64,000 nt of DNA, from assembly GCA_023417655.1 (NCBI GenBank), contig JAEZFD010000014.1, positions 1-64,000 on the forward strand, read 5' to 3'. The DNA is from Planctomycetota bacterium. Lineage in GTDB: Bacteria > Planctomycetota > Planctomycetia > Planctomycetales > Planctomycetaceae. The position numbers and the translations under genes are program-made. The notes beneath the pieces were generated by a model, which saw nothing but the letters and a program-made list of their open reading frames with translations, was not told the origin of the DNA and made no database searches. Positions 34,744 through 44,120 of the stretch are shown in pieces (position 1 is the stretch's first letter; every line of letters starts with the position of its first letter).

Positions 34744-35160
34744 ATGGAAGCTGTCAGGCTGGATGGATTAAGCGTGCTTTTTGTCGATGATCGCAGGGAT
34801 GCGCGGTTTGTTGTGGATCACATTTTACGCGATGCGGGAGCAGTCGTGACTCTGGCCCAGAATGGGCAGGAAGCTCTGGAAATGATTGAGTCCTGCTGCG
34901 ACGGCGGCGGTCCACGGCCGTACGACGTCGTTGTGATGGATGTGAATATGCCTGTGCTCGATGGGCTGACGGCCACACGCCGTTTGCGGAAATCGGGATG
35001 CAAAGTGCCTGTCCTCGCTCTAACGGCGGGGGCAATGGAGCACGATCGTCAGGAGTGCCTTGATGCAGGCTGTAACGAGCATCTTCCGAAACCGATCAAT
35101 GGTCTTGGGCTCGTCCAGACCGTGCGACGATTATGTGAGATGGATTCTGTCCTGTTGTAA
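34744..35160 (+). CDS. Stand-alone response regulator receiver protein
   Basis: A CheY-like receiver domain with no output domain, 138 residues from the ATG at 34744, which has AGGAG 6 bases ahead. Key residues are seen: the acidic pair in LFVDDRRDAR, the phospho-acceptor Asp in VVMDVNMPVLDG, the switch Thr in LALTAGA and the Lys in HLPKPI. No histidine kinase gene is adjacent. It may serve in phosphorelay or protein-protein signalling, or be part of a hybrid system encoded elsewhere. The next gene is convergent. Confidence 0.9.
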   Translation: MEAVRLDGLSVLFVDDRRDARFVVDHILRDAGAVVTLAQNGQEALEMIESCCDGGGPRPYDVVVMDVNMPVLDGLTATRRLRKSGCKVPVLALTAGAMEHDRQECLDAGCNEHLPKPINGLGLVQTVRRLCEMDSVLL

Positions 35161-35242
35161 GCTCTGTCGTAGACGCGTTGCTTTACCGAGTGCGCGCACT
35201 CCGCAGGTTTTGCAGCTGGAGTCGAAGTATCCCCGTTTTTGG

Positions 35243-35268
35243 TCCCCTGTCAGACTTTCGACAGGGGA
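35243..35268. terminator. Hairpin between receiver gene and parvulin gene
   Basis: A 9-bp perfect stem TCCCCTGTC/GACAGGGGA with an 8-base loop, 83 bases past the receiver stop and 66 bases past the parvulin stop. No clear T-tract on either side. Confidence 0.45.
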
Positions 35269-35333
35269 TTAAAGATTCTGCACGCCGATTGCGCAGGAAT
35301 GACGCGGTCTCTCGACTTCACAGCTACGCCAAA

Positions 35334-36263
35334 TTATCGCTGAACGCTGATGAGGTGCTTTTCCCGCTGCTGCATGACGATCTCATCCCACATGCGATTG
35401 CTCAGGCGGGAGTAGATTTCCGGCTTCGCATCTTCGATGCTGAACTGCCCTTCGAGCTTGTCTGTCAGAAGCAGCAGGTGTACTCCGAACCGCGTGCGGA
35501 ATGGATCGCTGATTTGACCAGGTGAGAGTTGAAAGGCAACGCTGCTGATCTCCTCGGCCACCCGTCCGTAATACTCAAATTCGCCGAGGTCTCCGCCTTT
35601 CTGGCCTGAAGGGCTTTGCGAGTACTGACGCGCTGCCTCCGCAAACGTCAGTTCCCCATTCGCGATTTTTTCATGAATCCCATGGAGTTCTGACAGGGCA
35701 GACTGAATCTTTTCGGTCTTGGCGTCAGGCGGGAGTCGGAGAATGATCTGTGAAGCTTTGACCCGCGTTCCGTCATAGCGGTTTCGATACATATCCCACT
35801 CAGCGAGCAGGGCTCCACGGGAAACGACAGTCGAGGCATAAGTTTTCCAGGCTGCGTCAGTCCACAGCAGGCCGCGAAGTTTCTGTTCGTCCAGTCCCAG
35901 CTGATTTAAAACTTCCTGCGTCGTCTGACCTTTGGCCTGAGTCGCTTTCAGGAGAGTCGAGACTTCCTGATCGAGTGCGGCCTGGCTTGGCTCAATCGCA
36001 GCAAACTGAAGAAACCGTTTGACGAGGATTCGATCCACTGCTTTGTTGATCAGTCGCAGGCGGTCCGCTTCGGTGGCTGTCTCTGGCAATTGGTTCAGGA
36101 AGAACTGGAAAGCCAGTTCGTCCTCAGAGATCGGCTGATTGTCGATGCTGACTTTGTATTGGGGAGGATTTGCCGCGTGCCCGATGGCGCAGAGACAGAA
36201 CGCCGTGGTGAATGCCGCGATGAATGCCAGGAAGATCGTGCAGGAACGTCGGGGGTACATCAT
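35334..36263 (-). CDS. Exported parvulin-type peptidylprolyl isomerase (SurA/PpiC-like)
   Basis: Periplasmic folding factor. A signal peptide (TIFLAFIAAFTTAFCLCAIGHA) is followed by a helical chaperone-like segment (residues ~35-160), then the parvulin domain (ASQIILRLPPDA, FAEAARQYSQSPSGQKGGDLGEFEYYGRV, PGQISDPFRTRFGVHLLLL in parts). 309 residues, SurA-like with one rotamase domain. The start codon overlaps the stop of the antiporter gene (TGATG at 36261-36265), so translation is coupled to it. The link between outer-membrane protein folding and ion transport is positional. Confidence 0.9.
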   Translation of the reverse strand: MMYPRRSCTIFLAFIAAFTTAFCLCAIGHAANPPQYKVSIDNQPISEDELAFQFFLNQLPETATEADRLRLINKAVDRILVKRFLQFAAIEPSQAALDQEVSTLLKATQAKGQTTQEVLNQLGLDEQKLRGLLWTDAAWKTYASTVVSRGALLAEWDMYRNRYDGTRVKASQIILRLPPDAKTEKIQSALSELHGIHEKIANGELTFAEAARQYSQSPSGQKGGDLGEFEYYGRVAEEISSVAFQLSPGQISDPFRTRFGVHLLLLTDKLEGQFSIEDAKPEIYSRLSNRMWDEIVMQQREKHLISVQR

Positions 36264-38101
36264 CAGTTCGGTCCGGTTGCAGCGGTTACTGGCTCTGTGG
36301 AGAGCGGGGCAGTCTCTTCAATTTTCTCGCAGAGTGAAATCAACGTATCTCCGGGACGGGCATCGAGTTTTCCCTCTGCATCGACGATGGTCAGTCGTGA
36401 GCCTGAAATGACCATCAGCGGAATGCAGGAGCCGCGTTGCATACTCATGAATTTCGGAAGATCGAACTCTTTTGTTAATCGAGTCGCTTTCACTTGATCT
36501 CCGGCTTCCATGCGGCTTTCAAGTCGTTCATAGGTCAGGCTTGGTGCGAAAAGATAACGCCCGCGCAGATGTACTGGCGTCTGTTCGTTCTTCTCGACTT
36601 GCCGCCAAGGGGCGAGCTGAAAGACGTTCGACCGTCCAAACAATTCAGCGAGGTTCATCGAGGCCAGCGTGTTGACCTCGTCGTTTGACGTCATGGCGAG
36701 CAGGCGTCCAATTCCACCGAGGTCGAGCCGTTCGGCAATTTCATCCTGCAGGATATTGGCTTCTGCCGTTCGCAGACCTGCCATTCTCGCTTCGCGAATA
36801 TTACGGCTGTTGGTGTCGACCAGAAGTACCGGGAAACCGGCGTCTTGAATCTGGCGACCGACTTCCTGCGCGAAGGGATGCGCACCGACAATCAGCAATC
36901 CCTGTGGATCGGCACTCGCCAGCCCCAACCGGCGGGCGAGTGGGTAGGTGGTCAGCCCATAGATCACAACGGTCCCGATAATGATGGAGAACACGGCCGG
37001 GACCAGTCCGGCTCCGTCTTCAGGACCGAGCCGGATCGCGAAAATTGACGCCACTGCGGCGGCAACAATCCCACGCGGAGCGAGCCAGGAGAGGAAGACT
37101 TTCTCCTGCCATTTCAGTCGCGAGGTCCAGGTCGACGCGAAGATGGAAAGCGGTCGGACAATCAGCATCATGAATGCCACATACGCCGGGCCGCGCCAGC
37201 CAAGTTCCGAGAACGCTGCCGGGTTGATGCGAGCGGCCAGCAGGATAAACAATCCTGAAATCAGAAGGAGACTCAGGCTTTCTTTGAACTCCAGGATCTG
37301 CTTCAGTGACACCCCGGAGTTCGCGACAAGGATCCCCATCAAGGTGACGGCAATCAGGCCCGATTCACTTTGAAAGAGATTGGCTGCGGTGAATGACAGC
37401 ACGACAAACATCAGAGTCACGAGACATTCAAGATGGTCCGGGATCCGATGACTTCGGAGCAGCCGAATCAGAGTGAACGCGGCGACGATCCCGCAGACGA
37501 TTCCTGAGAGCAGCGAGAACAGCAGGCTTTCACCAATCTGCAGCAAGCTGTGCTCGCTGTCTTCGGACACCGTGAAGGAATAGGCTTCAAAGACCAGCAC
37601 CGCCAGCACTGCACCGATTGGGTCAATCACAATTCCTTCCCATCGGGCAATGGGGCCAACCACGCCGATGGGACGAATCTGTCGGAGGATCGGGCCGATC
37701 ACAGTGGGGCCGGTCACCGTCAGTATGGCTCCCAGAAGCAGTGAAGGAAGCCAGGGCATTTCAAGGATGTAGTGAGCACCCAAGGTGCCCAGAATCCAGG
37801 TGATGAGCATCCCCAGTGTTAATAACCAGAGCAGCACCGACCCCATCTGCTTCAATTCCGCGAAGTGCAGCGACAGACTGCCTTCAAACAGAATCACCGC
37901 CACGCACAAGGAAATGAACGGGAACAGCAGTTCTCCGAACATCTTGTCAGGTTGCACGATCTGAAAGACAGGACCGGCCAGGAACCCGCATCCGAGCAGC
38001 AGAAGAATTGACGGAAGACGAAGCCATGAAGCGAGCCATTGGGCGCTCGTTCCGAAGACAATCAGCGAAGTCAGGGCAATGAGAATCGATTGCTGTTCCA
38101 C
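36263..38101 (-). CDS. Cation/proton antiporter with TrkA-N/RCK domain
   Basis: CPA1-like antiporter: about 12 membrane helices in the first ~390 residues (LTSLIVFGTSAQWLASWLRLPSILLLLG at the start, AILTVTGPTVIGPILRQIRP with the typical TGP/DP region, and GIVIDPIGAVLAVLVFE containing the ion-binding Asp). The C-terminal ~200 residues hold a Rossmann RCK domain (GLLIVGAHPFAQEVGRQIQDAGFPVLLVDTN in parts) followed by a TrkA-C-like end. It therefore is probably an NAD(H)- or nucleotide-gated Na+/H+ or K+/H+ exchanger. The ATG at 38101 starts almost at the first helix, as in the family. The parvulin gene overlaps its stop by one base. Confidence 0.92.
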   Translation of the reverse strand: MEQQSILIALTSLIVFGTSAQWLASWLRLPSILLLLGCGFLAGPVFQIVQPDKMFGELLFPFISLCVAVILFEGSLSLHFAELKQMGSVLLWLLTLGMLITWILGTLGAHYILEMPWLPSLLLGAILTVTGPTVIGPILRQIRPIGVVGPIARWEGIVIDPIGAVLAVLVFEAYSFTVSEDSEHSLLQIGESLLFSLLSGIVCGIVAAFTLIRLLRSHRIPDHLECLVTLMFVVLSFTAANLFQSESGLIAVTLMGILVANSGVSLKQILEFKESLSLLLISGLFILLAARINPAAFSELGWRGPAYVAFMMLIVRPLSIFASTWTSRLKWQEKVFLSWLAPRGIVAAAVASIFAIRLGPEDGAGLVPAVFSIIIGTVVIYGLTTYPLARRLGLASADPQGLLIVGAHPFAQEVGRQIQDAGFPVLLVDTNSRNIREARMAGLRTAEANILQDEIAERLDLGGIGRLLAMTSNDEVNTLASMNLAELFGRSNVFQLAPWRQVEKNEQTPVHLRGRYLFAPSLTYERLESRMEAGDQVKATRLTKEFDLPKFMSMQRGSCIPLMVISGSRLTIVDAEGKLDARPGDTLISLCEKIEETAPLSTEPVTAATGPN

Positions 38102-38586
38102 AGGGCCTCGTATTTTCCAGAAGGACCATGGTCGTTCTCCGGAATTCTAGAGGAGTTTGGGCAATCGATTGAAGGGAGGTTTTCGTCCGTCTTTCGATTT
38201 GGTGCTTTCACCCAGTGTCCGGCATCGCGGGGGAATCGGAAAACGTTGTCTTTCCGCCTCAATCGTGCGAACAGCGTTTGGGTTAAACCGGCTGGACACC
38301 CTGATCTGACCCGCAGCCGTTTCAAAAAGAGGGGCGGGCTATTTACCATGTCATCCCTTCGGATTAGAACCTGAACGGCCAGAGGAACGCTCGGCTGGTG
38401 GTATTGGTTGCGTCTTCCCGGGGCTGACGGCTGGAATCCCGCTCCCGCAGCGGAGGCGTGAAGTCGCGAGCAAATCGTGACTTCAGAAATTGCGTCAAAC
38501 GTTGGATCGACCGTCAAGGTTCGACTCGGTGGTCATGTGAGGCTCTCTCCCAGGGGCCGGTCACGTTTTCTTTAAAGGAGACACTC
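38102..38586. other. Divergent intergenic region, antiporter and bestrophin-like genes
   Basis: About 485 bases if the bestrophin starts at the CTG at 38587. It holds an imperfect hairpin TGAAGTCGCG/CGTGACTTCA (38458-38484), a weak echo of the intergenic repeat near 38192-38209, and AAGGAG at 38575-38580. No other gene seen. Confidence 0.4.
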
Positions 38587-39513
38587 CTGTCCTCGACAAC
38601 TGACCCACGGCATCCTTTTCCGTATGAAGGGCTGTTCTCTCTGCTGACTCAGAGTCGCACACTGCGGCGAGTGACGCTTTATGCATTGCTGATTGGCCTT
38701 TATTCGGCCATTCCCGCTGTGAAAGAAGCAACTGCATTCCGGGATTTCGGTGACCTGCCGAGCAGTATGCATGCAGCATTCACCCTGTTCCTCGGGGTTC
38801 TGCTGGTTTTCCGAACCAATGCAGCCTATGCACGCTGGTGGGAAGCACGCACTCTCTGGGGAGCACTGGTCAACGTTTCCCGGAACCTGGCCGTTAAAGT
38901 GAATATGCTGATTCAGGTGGACTCCGAGGAACTGTCCTCGGTGCGGAAGATGATGTTGCGATTTCCACGATTGCTGCGAGATCACCTCCGCAGAAAGTCA
39001 GTGGAGCCGGACGACGAGTTTCTCACTCCGGATGTGGCGTGTCTGCCGCATGTGCCGAGCGAGCTTGTTGAGCGGATGTATCAAATCTTTGGGCGATGGA
39101 AGCAGAGTGGGAAGATCGACGGTGAGTCTCTTCGACTGCTCGATCTCGAGAGCCGCGAACTTCTGAATATCTGCGGCGGCTGCGAGCGAATCCGAAATAC
39201 GCGAATTGTCCGCTCCTACCGGATATTTGCGCGGCAATGCGTGCTATTGTATCTGTTGACGTTTCCGTGGGGGATTGCCGACGATTTCAACTGGTGGACG
39301 ATCCCGATGACGACCATCATCGCCTATTTTATGCTGGGGCTGGAGACCGTGGCCGAGCATGTTGAGGAACCGTTTGGTCTAGATGAAGACGATCTCGATC
39401 TGGACGGTTTATGCAACACGATCACGGCCAGCGTCAGTCAGATTTTTGAACGGCGAGAGCAACTGGAACAGGCTGCCGTCGACCGGTCATTCGCGGCCCC
39501 AGTTCATGTGTGA
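38587..39513 (+). CDS. Bestrophin-like (UPF0187) ion-channel membrane protein
   Basis: Bacterial bestrophin family: HPFPYEGLFSLLTQSR, TFLxx-type membrane helices (HAAFTLFLGVLLVFRTNAAYARWWEARTLWG in parts), and the C-terminal block PWGIADDFNWWTIPMTTIIAYFMLGLETVAEHVEEPFG with the Asp/Glu cluster close to the family's calcium-clasp-like region. The reading frame is open to a GTG at 38458, but the first 43 codons look unlike protein and overlap a hairpin. AAGGAG sits 6 bases ahead of an in-frame CTG at 38587, which would give ~308 residues, so I favour that unusual start. Likely an anion or cation channel. Confidence 0.85.
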   Translation: MSSTTDPRHPFPYEGLFSLLTQSRTLRRVTLYALLIGLYSAIPAVKEATAFRDFGDLPSSMHAAFTLFLGVLLVFRTNAAYARWWEARTLWGALVNVSRNLAVKVNMLIQVDSEELSSVRKMMLRFPRLLRDHLRRKSVEPDDEFLTPDVACLPHVPSELVERMYQIFGRWKQSGKIDGESLRLLDLESRELLNICGGCERIRNTRIVRSYRIFARQCVLLYLLTFPWGIADDFNWWTIPMTTIIAYFMLGLETVAEHVEEPFGLDEDDLDLDGLCNTITASVSQIFERREQLEQAAVDRSFAAPVHV

Positions 39514-39557
39514 CATTCCATCCTGCTGAGCTTTTGCTCACTCAAATCGTGTGAACC

Positions 39558-40922
39558 ATGTCCTCCTCCTCCGCTCACCTGCCCCCTCCGGCCGCTGCAC
39601 CTTCTGTGACCGGCGCCAATATTCCGTATGAGCGGTTTCTGGACTGCGTCCACTGCGGGCTGTGCACTGCCGCTTGTCCGACCTATCTGGAAACTGGGGA
39701 CGAGAACAACAGTCCTCGCGGCCGCATTTATCTGATGCGGGCGGTGACTGATGGACGGCTCGATCTGACTCCGGCTGTCACGCGGCATCTTGACCTGTGT
39801 CTGGATTGTCGCAGCTGTGAGACCGCCTGCCCGTCGGGCGTGCAGTACGGTCGTCTGATTGAACCGTTCCGCGTGGCGATGCACCGACCCGCGCCGGGTG
39901 AACCAGTCCCGCGCGACTGGTTCCGGGACTGGATCCTGTATGGCCTGTTTCCGTTTGCTCAGCGGCTGAAATGGGCTCTCTGGCCAGCCCGGCTGATGCA
40001 GCTCACGAAACTCGATGTTGTTGTTGAAACACTCGGATTGAACCATCTCTTGCCGCAGCGTCTGCAGCGGATGCAGCGACTTCTCCCCAAGCTCCAGCCG
40101 ATTCCCGCAGATCTGCCGGAAGTCCTGCCTGCAGTCGGGCCGAAACGTGCCCGCGTCGCACTGTTTACAGGTTGCGTCGCCGAAGGGATGTTCGCAGAGG
40201 TGAATCGAGCAACCGCTCGGGTGCTGCAACAGAATGGCTGCGAAGTTGTGGTTCCCCGCAGCCAGAAGTGCTGTGGAGCGATTCATTATCACACCGGAGC
40301 AGGGTTCCCGGCACTCATGCTGGCGCTCGCGAATGAGCAGGCGTTCTGTGATGAAGGAATTGATGCCGTCATCGTCAATGTCGCTGGCTGCGGTTCGATG
40401 CTGAAGGACTACGGACATCTTGCGGAAGAAGTTGCTCCTGATCGCCCTGATCTGATTGAACGACTCAAGCTGCTTGCCAGCCGCTGTCAGGATGTCAGCG
40501 AATTTCTGGTCAAATTGGGACCTGTGGCTCCTCCGACGGCAATACGACAGACGGTGACTTATCATGATGCCTGTCACCTGTGTCATGCACAGCAGATCCG
40601 TTCACAGCCCCGACACCTGCTCTCTCTGATTCCCGGGCTGACAATGGTTCCGCTCGCGGAGTCCGAAATCTGTTGCGGAGCCGCAGGTTCTTACAATCTG
40701 ACCGAACCCGAGATGGCTGACCGGCTGGGAAATCGCAAGGTCCGCAACATTCTCGACACAGGGGCTAGCGCTGTTGTGAGTGCCAATGCTGGCTGCACAT
40801 TACAGATTCAGGCGATGTTGAAGGCAGCAGGGCATCCGGAGATCCCGGTCCTCCATCCGGTGGAACTTCTGGATCGCAGCTATCAGGCTGCGGGGGATGC
40901 TGATCCCTCTGTCGCTGGTTGA
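39558..40922 (+). CDS. glcF: Glycolate oxidase iron-sulfur subunit GlcF-like
   Basis: Iron-sulfur electron-transfer subunit. Two ferredoxin clusters are seen: CVHCGLCTAACP and CLDCRSCETACP, and two CCG (DUF224) domains: TGCVAEGMF with CCGAIHYHTG, and DACHLCHAQ with CCGAAGSYNL. The order and spacing match GlcF. The expected partners glcD and glcE are not adjacent; a bestrophin-like gene lies upstream and an O-antigen ligase downstream. Start ATG at 39558. It could alternatively be a lactate-utilisation-type subunit, but the length (454) and two 4Fe-4S clusters favour GlcF. Confidence 0.9.
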   Translation: MSSSSAHLPPPAAAPSVTGANIPYERFLDCVHCGLCTAACPTYLETGDENNSPRGRIYLMRAVTDGRLDLTPAVTRHLDLCLDCRSCETACPSGVQYGRLIEPFRVAMHRPAPGEPVPRDWFRDWILYGLFPFAQRLKWALWPARLMQLTKLDVVVETLGLNHLLPQRLQRMQRLLPKLQPIPADLPEVLPAVGPKRARVALFTGCVAEGMFAEVNRATARVLQQNGCEVVVPRSQKCCGAIHYHTGAGFPALMLALANEQAFCDEGIDAVIVNVAGCGSMLKDYGHLAEEVAPDRPDLIERLKLLASRCQDVSEFLVKLGPVAPPTAIRQTVTYHDACHLCHAQQIRSQPRHLLSLIPGLTMVPLAESEICCGAAGSYNLTEPEMADRLGNRKVRNILDTGASAVVSANAGCTLQIQAMLKAAGHPEIPVLHPVELLDRSYQAAGDADPSVAG

Positions 40923-41356
40923 GATTCTAACTCATTTGCAGGGCAAATGTTCGGGAGGACGGGTTCGCCCGGAGAGCACCTTTGCAGGAAGGGGATTGCC
41001 TCTGCTTCGGCAACTCTTCATGGCAGAAACTGGCCTATCGGTAATTCGCGAAACGCGGTACAGATCCGCTCGTGAGTCGATGGTCTCAGGAGCGTCTGTG
41101 ACGCCACCGGGATTGGACTCCCCCTGTTGATAAAACAGGGGCTGAAGTTCGAGCCTGACAAGGCACATCCACGTCTCGAAGACGACTGCCGCGATTTTCC
41201 CATCCCGTCATCAAGTCTCGAGGAGTTGAACTGGTCAGTTCTTCCGATCGGCATCGCCTGCAGGATTCCCTCCAAGGACGACCGCTTCCGAATGGCTGAT
41301 TCAGCGAAACTGCTCAGCATTGCTGGTTCGATTTCATTCCAGCCGGCGCGAATGTC
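40923..41356. other. Gap with a hairpin between glcF and the O-antigen ligase gene
   Basis: 434 bases. An 8-bp perfect stem CCCCTGTT (41121-41128)/AACAGGGG (41134-41141) with the loop GATAA could end glcF transcription, but no T-tract follows. Short open frames here lack resemblance to known proteins. Confidence 0.45.
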
Positions 41357-44029
41357 ATGTCTCATCCCCCTGCAGTACAAACTCCGTTGAGCCGTGCCCC
41401 CGGATGGCAGCCGCTGTTGCTGTCGATCGTGGATCTGGCACTCGGCGCCACGCTCATTGTCACCCCATTTTTGATGGGCGGACAGGAGCCGGTGGGGCAG
41501 TTGGCATTGTGCGTCCTGTCGACGACCGCTGCGCTGTTCTGGTGTCTCTACCAGTGTTGTCAGAGAGACCGACGCTGGCGTGCCACTGGCATTGAGCCCA
41601 TTATGTTGCTGGGGCTCGGACTGGTACTTTTGCAATGCTGGGAACTGACGCCTGAACTGATTCGGGCACTTTCCCCCAGCGTTTCCCGATTGCTCTCGGA
41701 ATGGAACAGCGATTCCATTTTGTTCTCAAGCTCCTGGAAACGAATCAGTTTCACGCCGTTTGAAACGTGGAGCAGCTTTGTTTCCCTGGTTGCGTCGATT
41801 CAGTTTTTCGTCGTCCTTTCCCAACGACTGCGAACGATTGACGACAGTCTGAAGTTCGTCCGGCTCGTGGCCGCCGGTGGAACTGTGATGGCGGCGTTCG
41901 GCTTGGTCCAGCTGGTCTGGGGAAACGGGAAGTTCTACTGGTTCTACGAACATCCGTTGATCACCACCTCGCATGTGGCTCAGGGACCGTTTTTGAACCC
42001 TGATAACTTTGCCTGCTATCTGGCACTGCTCCTGCCTGCTCAACTGCTGGCATTGATTGATGGAGTCGTCACTCGGGAAAGCGCGCTTCCTTTCAACTCC
42101 ACACTGCGTCCTGCGCGTCGTCGCATTGACTGGTCATTGATCGGCTGGTCACTCTGTCTGGCGGTGACCGCCGCAGGAATTGTCTTCTCCCGGTCGTCAG
42201 CAGGCCTGACTTCAGCCGTTCTCGGAATGCTGTTGTGCCTGCTTATTTTCTGGCGAAAATCGTTGTTGTCGTTTCGTCAGGCAATGCTCAGCACAGTGGG
42301 AATGATCGCCGTTCTCCTTGTGATTCCGGCGGTGAATCGACCGGTTGCCCCGGTGCCGTTGCCGACAGGAAACGTGCCGCATCTCGGGACCGTCGCGGCG
42401 TCATCGTCTTTGCAGATGGATCACTGGAAAGCCAACTTCGGCGGCATCAGCGAGTTTCCACTCGCCGGGACCGGACTGGGCAGTCACGAGGAAGTCTTCG
42501 GGCTCTGGTTTCAGACGACTGAGAACGGCTTCCGGAAGGAACTCAAAAACGGGTATATGCAGCTGGCACTGGAGACAGGTCTCACAGGACTGGGGCTGGT
42601 CATTCTGCTCTGGTTGACCTCACTTCTTTGGTGTGCTCAAGGTTTGTGGAATTCGATTTCCGCTCGTTCAGGCGGATTGATGGCCGTTGTTACCAGCGGT
42701 TTATTCATGAGTCTGGTGCAATCGGGATTTGAGCCGGTCTGGTATGTTCCCGCGTGCGTGAACATTGTTCTGCTCTACGGTGTCGTCGCCTGGAGAATCA
42801 GCCTGATGCGATTCTTCGAGCCGGTCGATCAACTGGTCGCAAGGAAGCAAGGCAAACGCATCGGTTGGATCGTTGCTATCCCGTGCGTTCTGTTACTGGG
42901 GCAGTGGATGGTTCGTGAGAATCTTCCGGAACTGGCGGCCCAGCCCATCTGGAATGATTATCTGCGACTGACTCATGCCCAACGGCAGTCAGGACAGCCA
43001 GAGAAAGAACTCAGTCGGTCCGTCATCGAAAAACGAATCGAGCTGGCAAAAGCCGCTTCGGTCAAGAATCCCCGTTCGCATGAAGTTCAACTGCATGCAG
43101 GGTTGGCCTGTCTGAAGGAATTCACGCTGCGTCAGGAGTCCTCGCAACGGCACATGCCGTTGTCGCAGATTCGCGATGCAGCGCGAACGCTGTTTGAGTC
43201 CGCAGAAGAAATGAATCAATGGCTGGATCGTCCCGGTGTTCTAGGTGAAGATCGCCAGCTGTTGAATGAAGCGATGGAACATTTTCAGGCGTCACTGGAG
43301 GCCTGCCCGCTGCAGCCGCGTCCATATCTCGAACTCGCGGAACTCGTCTGGCTGGACGGCGGGACCGAAGCCGATGAACGTGATCTCGTCGAACAGGCCG
43401 TCGTCGTCCGACCGGGTGACGCCCGATCTCATTTCGCGATGGGACGTCTGCTTTGGCTGGAAGGTTCTCAGAAAGAAGCAGCGGTTTATTGGCAGAATGC
43501 CTTCCGGGTCGATCCGGATTATCGCAGTCAGCTGATCGGGGTGCTGGCGGAATACGTTCCCGCTCGGTTCTTCCTGGATCAGTTCGAGCCTGATCTCGCC
43601 GCGCTGAAGCAACTCCGCAGTGCCTACAAACTGTCTGATGACACGCTCGGGTATCAGCTGATCCTCGACAATCTCGCACGTGCGGCAGTTAAGAAAGCAA
43701 TTCTGCAACGGGGCGAAGCTGCCGCGAATGAGTGGATGCTGGCCCACGAGTGCTATGCCGAACTCAACGACCGAAAGAACGCTTATCACACGGCTAAAGA
43801 GGCCGTCACCTCAGCACCGGAACTCTATCAGCCGCACCAGGTCTTCGGGATGTGGCTCTATCGAAACGGGTTCTATTCGGATGCCATCCGTGAACTCGAC
43901 TGGTGCATGACGAACCGCCCATCCGAGATCTGGCTGGAGACGTTCATCTCCCTCGCGAAAGAGCACGTCCGCACACAGGCCGGACAAGGGAAATACGCCG
44001 AACAGCCAGGCAACCCGACGATCCGATAG
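41357..44029 (+). CDS. O-antigen ligase-family polymerase/ligase with TPR-rich C-terminus
   Basis: About 11 membrane helices in the first ~500 residues with the Wzy_C/WaaL-like core: the periplasmic loop between late helices contains GPFLNPDNFACYLALLLP and GTGLGSHEEVFGLWF. The remaining ~380 residues are helical TPR-like repeats (for example EACPLQPRPYLELAELVW, ARSHFAMGRLLWLEGSQKEAAVYWQNAFRVDPDY in parts). The combination is a known one for bacterial glycan ligases that assemble with partners. It presumably polymerises or ligates an exported glycan or attaches it to an acceptor. Start ATG at 41357. No glycosyltransferase genes are adjacent. Confidence 0.88.
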   Translation: MSHPPAVQTPLSRAPGWQPLLLSIVDLALGATLIVTPFLMGGQEPVGQLALCVLSTTAALFWCLYQCCQRDRRWRATGIEPIMLLGLGLVLLQCWELTPELIRALSPSVSRLLSEWNSDSILFSSSWKRISFTPFETWSSFVSLVASIQFFVVLSQRLRTIDDSLKFVRLVAAGGTVMAAFGLVQLVWGNGKFYWFYEHPLITTSHVAQGPFLNPDNFACYLALLLPAQLLALIDGVVTRESALPFNSTLRPARRRIDWSLIGWSLCLAVTAAGIVFSRSSAGLTSAVLGMLLCLLIFWRKSLLSFRQAMLSTVGMIAVLLVIPAVNRPVAPVPLPTGNVPHLGTVAASSSLQMDHWKANFGGISEFPLAGTGLGSHEEVFGLWFQTTENGFRKELKNGYMQLALETGLTGLGLVILLWLTSLLWCAQGLWNSISARSGGLMAVVTSGLFMSLVQSGFEPVWYVPACVNIVLLYGVVAWRISLMRFFEPVDQLVARKQGKRIGWIVAIPCVLLLGQWMVRENLPELAAQPIWNDYLRLTHAQRQSGQPEKELSRSVIEKRIELAKAASVKNPRSHEVQLHAGLACLKEFTLRQESSQRHMPLSQIRDAARTLFESAEEMNQWLDRPGVLGEDRQLLNEAMEHFQASLEACPLQPRPYLELAELVWLDGGTEADERDLVEQAVVVRPGDARSHFAMGRLLWLEGSQKEAAVYWQNAFRVDPDYRSQLIGVLAEYVPARFFLDQFEPDLAALKQLRSAYKLSDDTLGYQLILDNLARAAVKKAILQRGEAAANEWMLAHECYAELNDRKNAYHTAKEAVTSAPELYQPHQVFGMWLYRNGFYSDAIRELDWCMTNRPSEIWLETFISLAKEHVRTQAGQGKYAEQPGNPTIR

Positions 44030-44120
44030 CGCCGGCTTCATTCACGAGTCGCGAGATTGCGGCTCGGCGGTGGTGTCGCCTTCCCGGTTGATCGAACGCC
44101 CCATTTTTAATCGCTGGGAA

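Noticed and set aside
39504..40586. 360-codon minus-strand open frame inside glcF
   Set aside because: It lies opposite the iron-sulfur subunit, with no recognisable domains; glcF's cysteine motifs make the plus strand the coding one.
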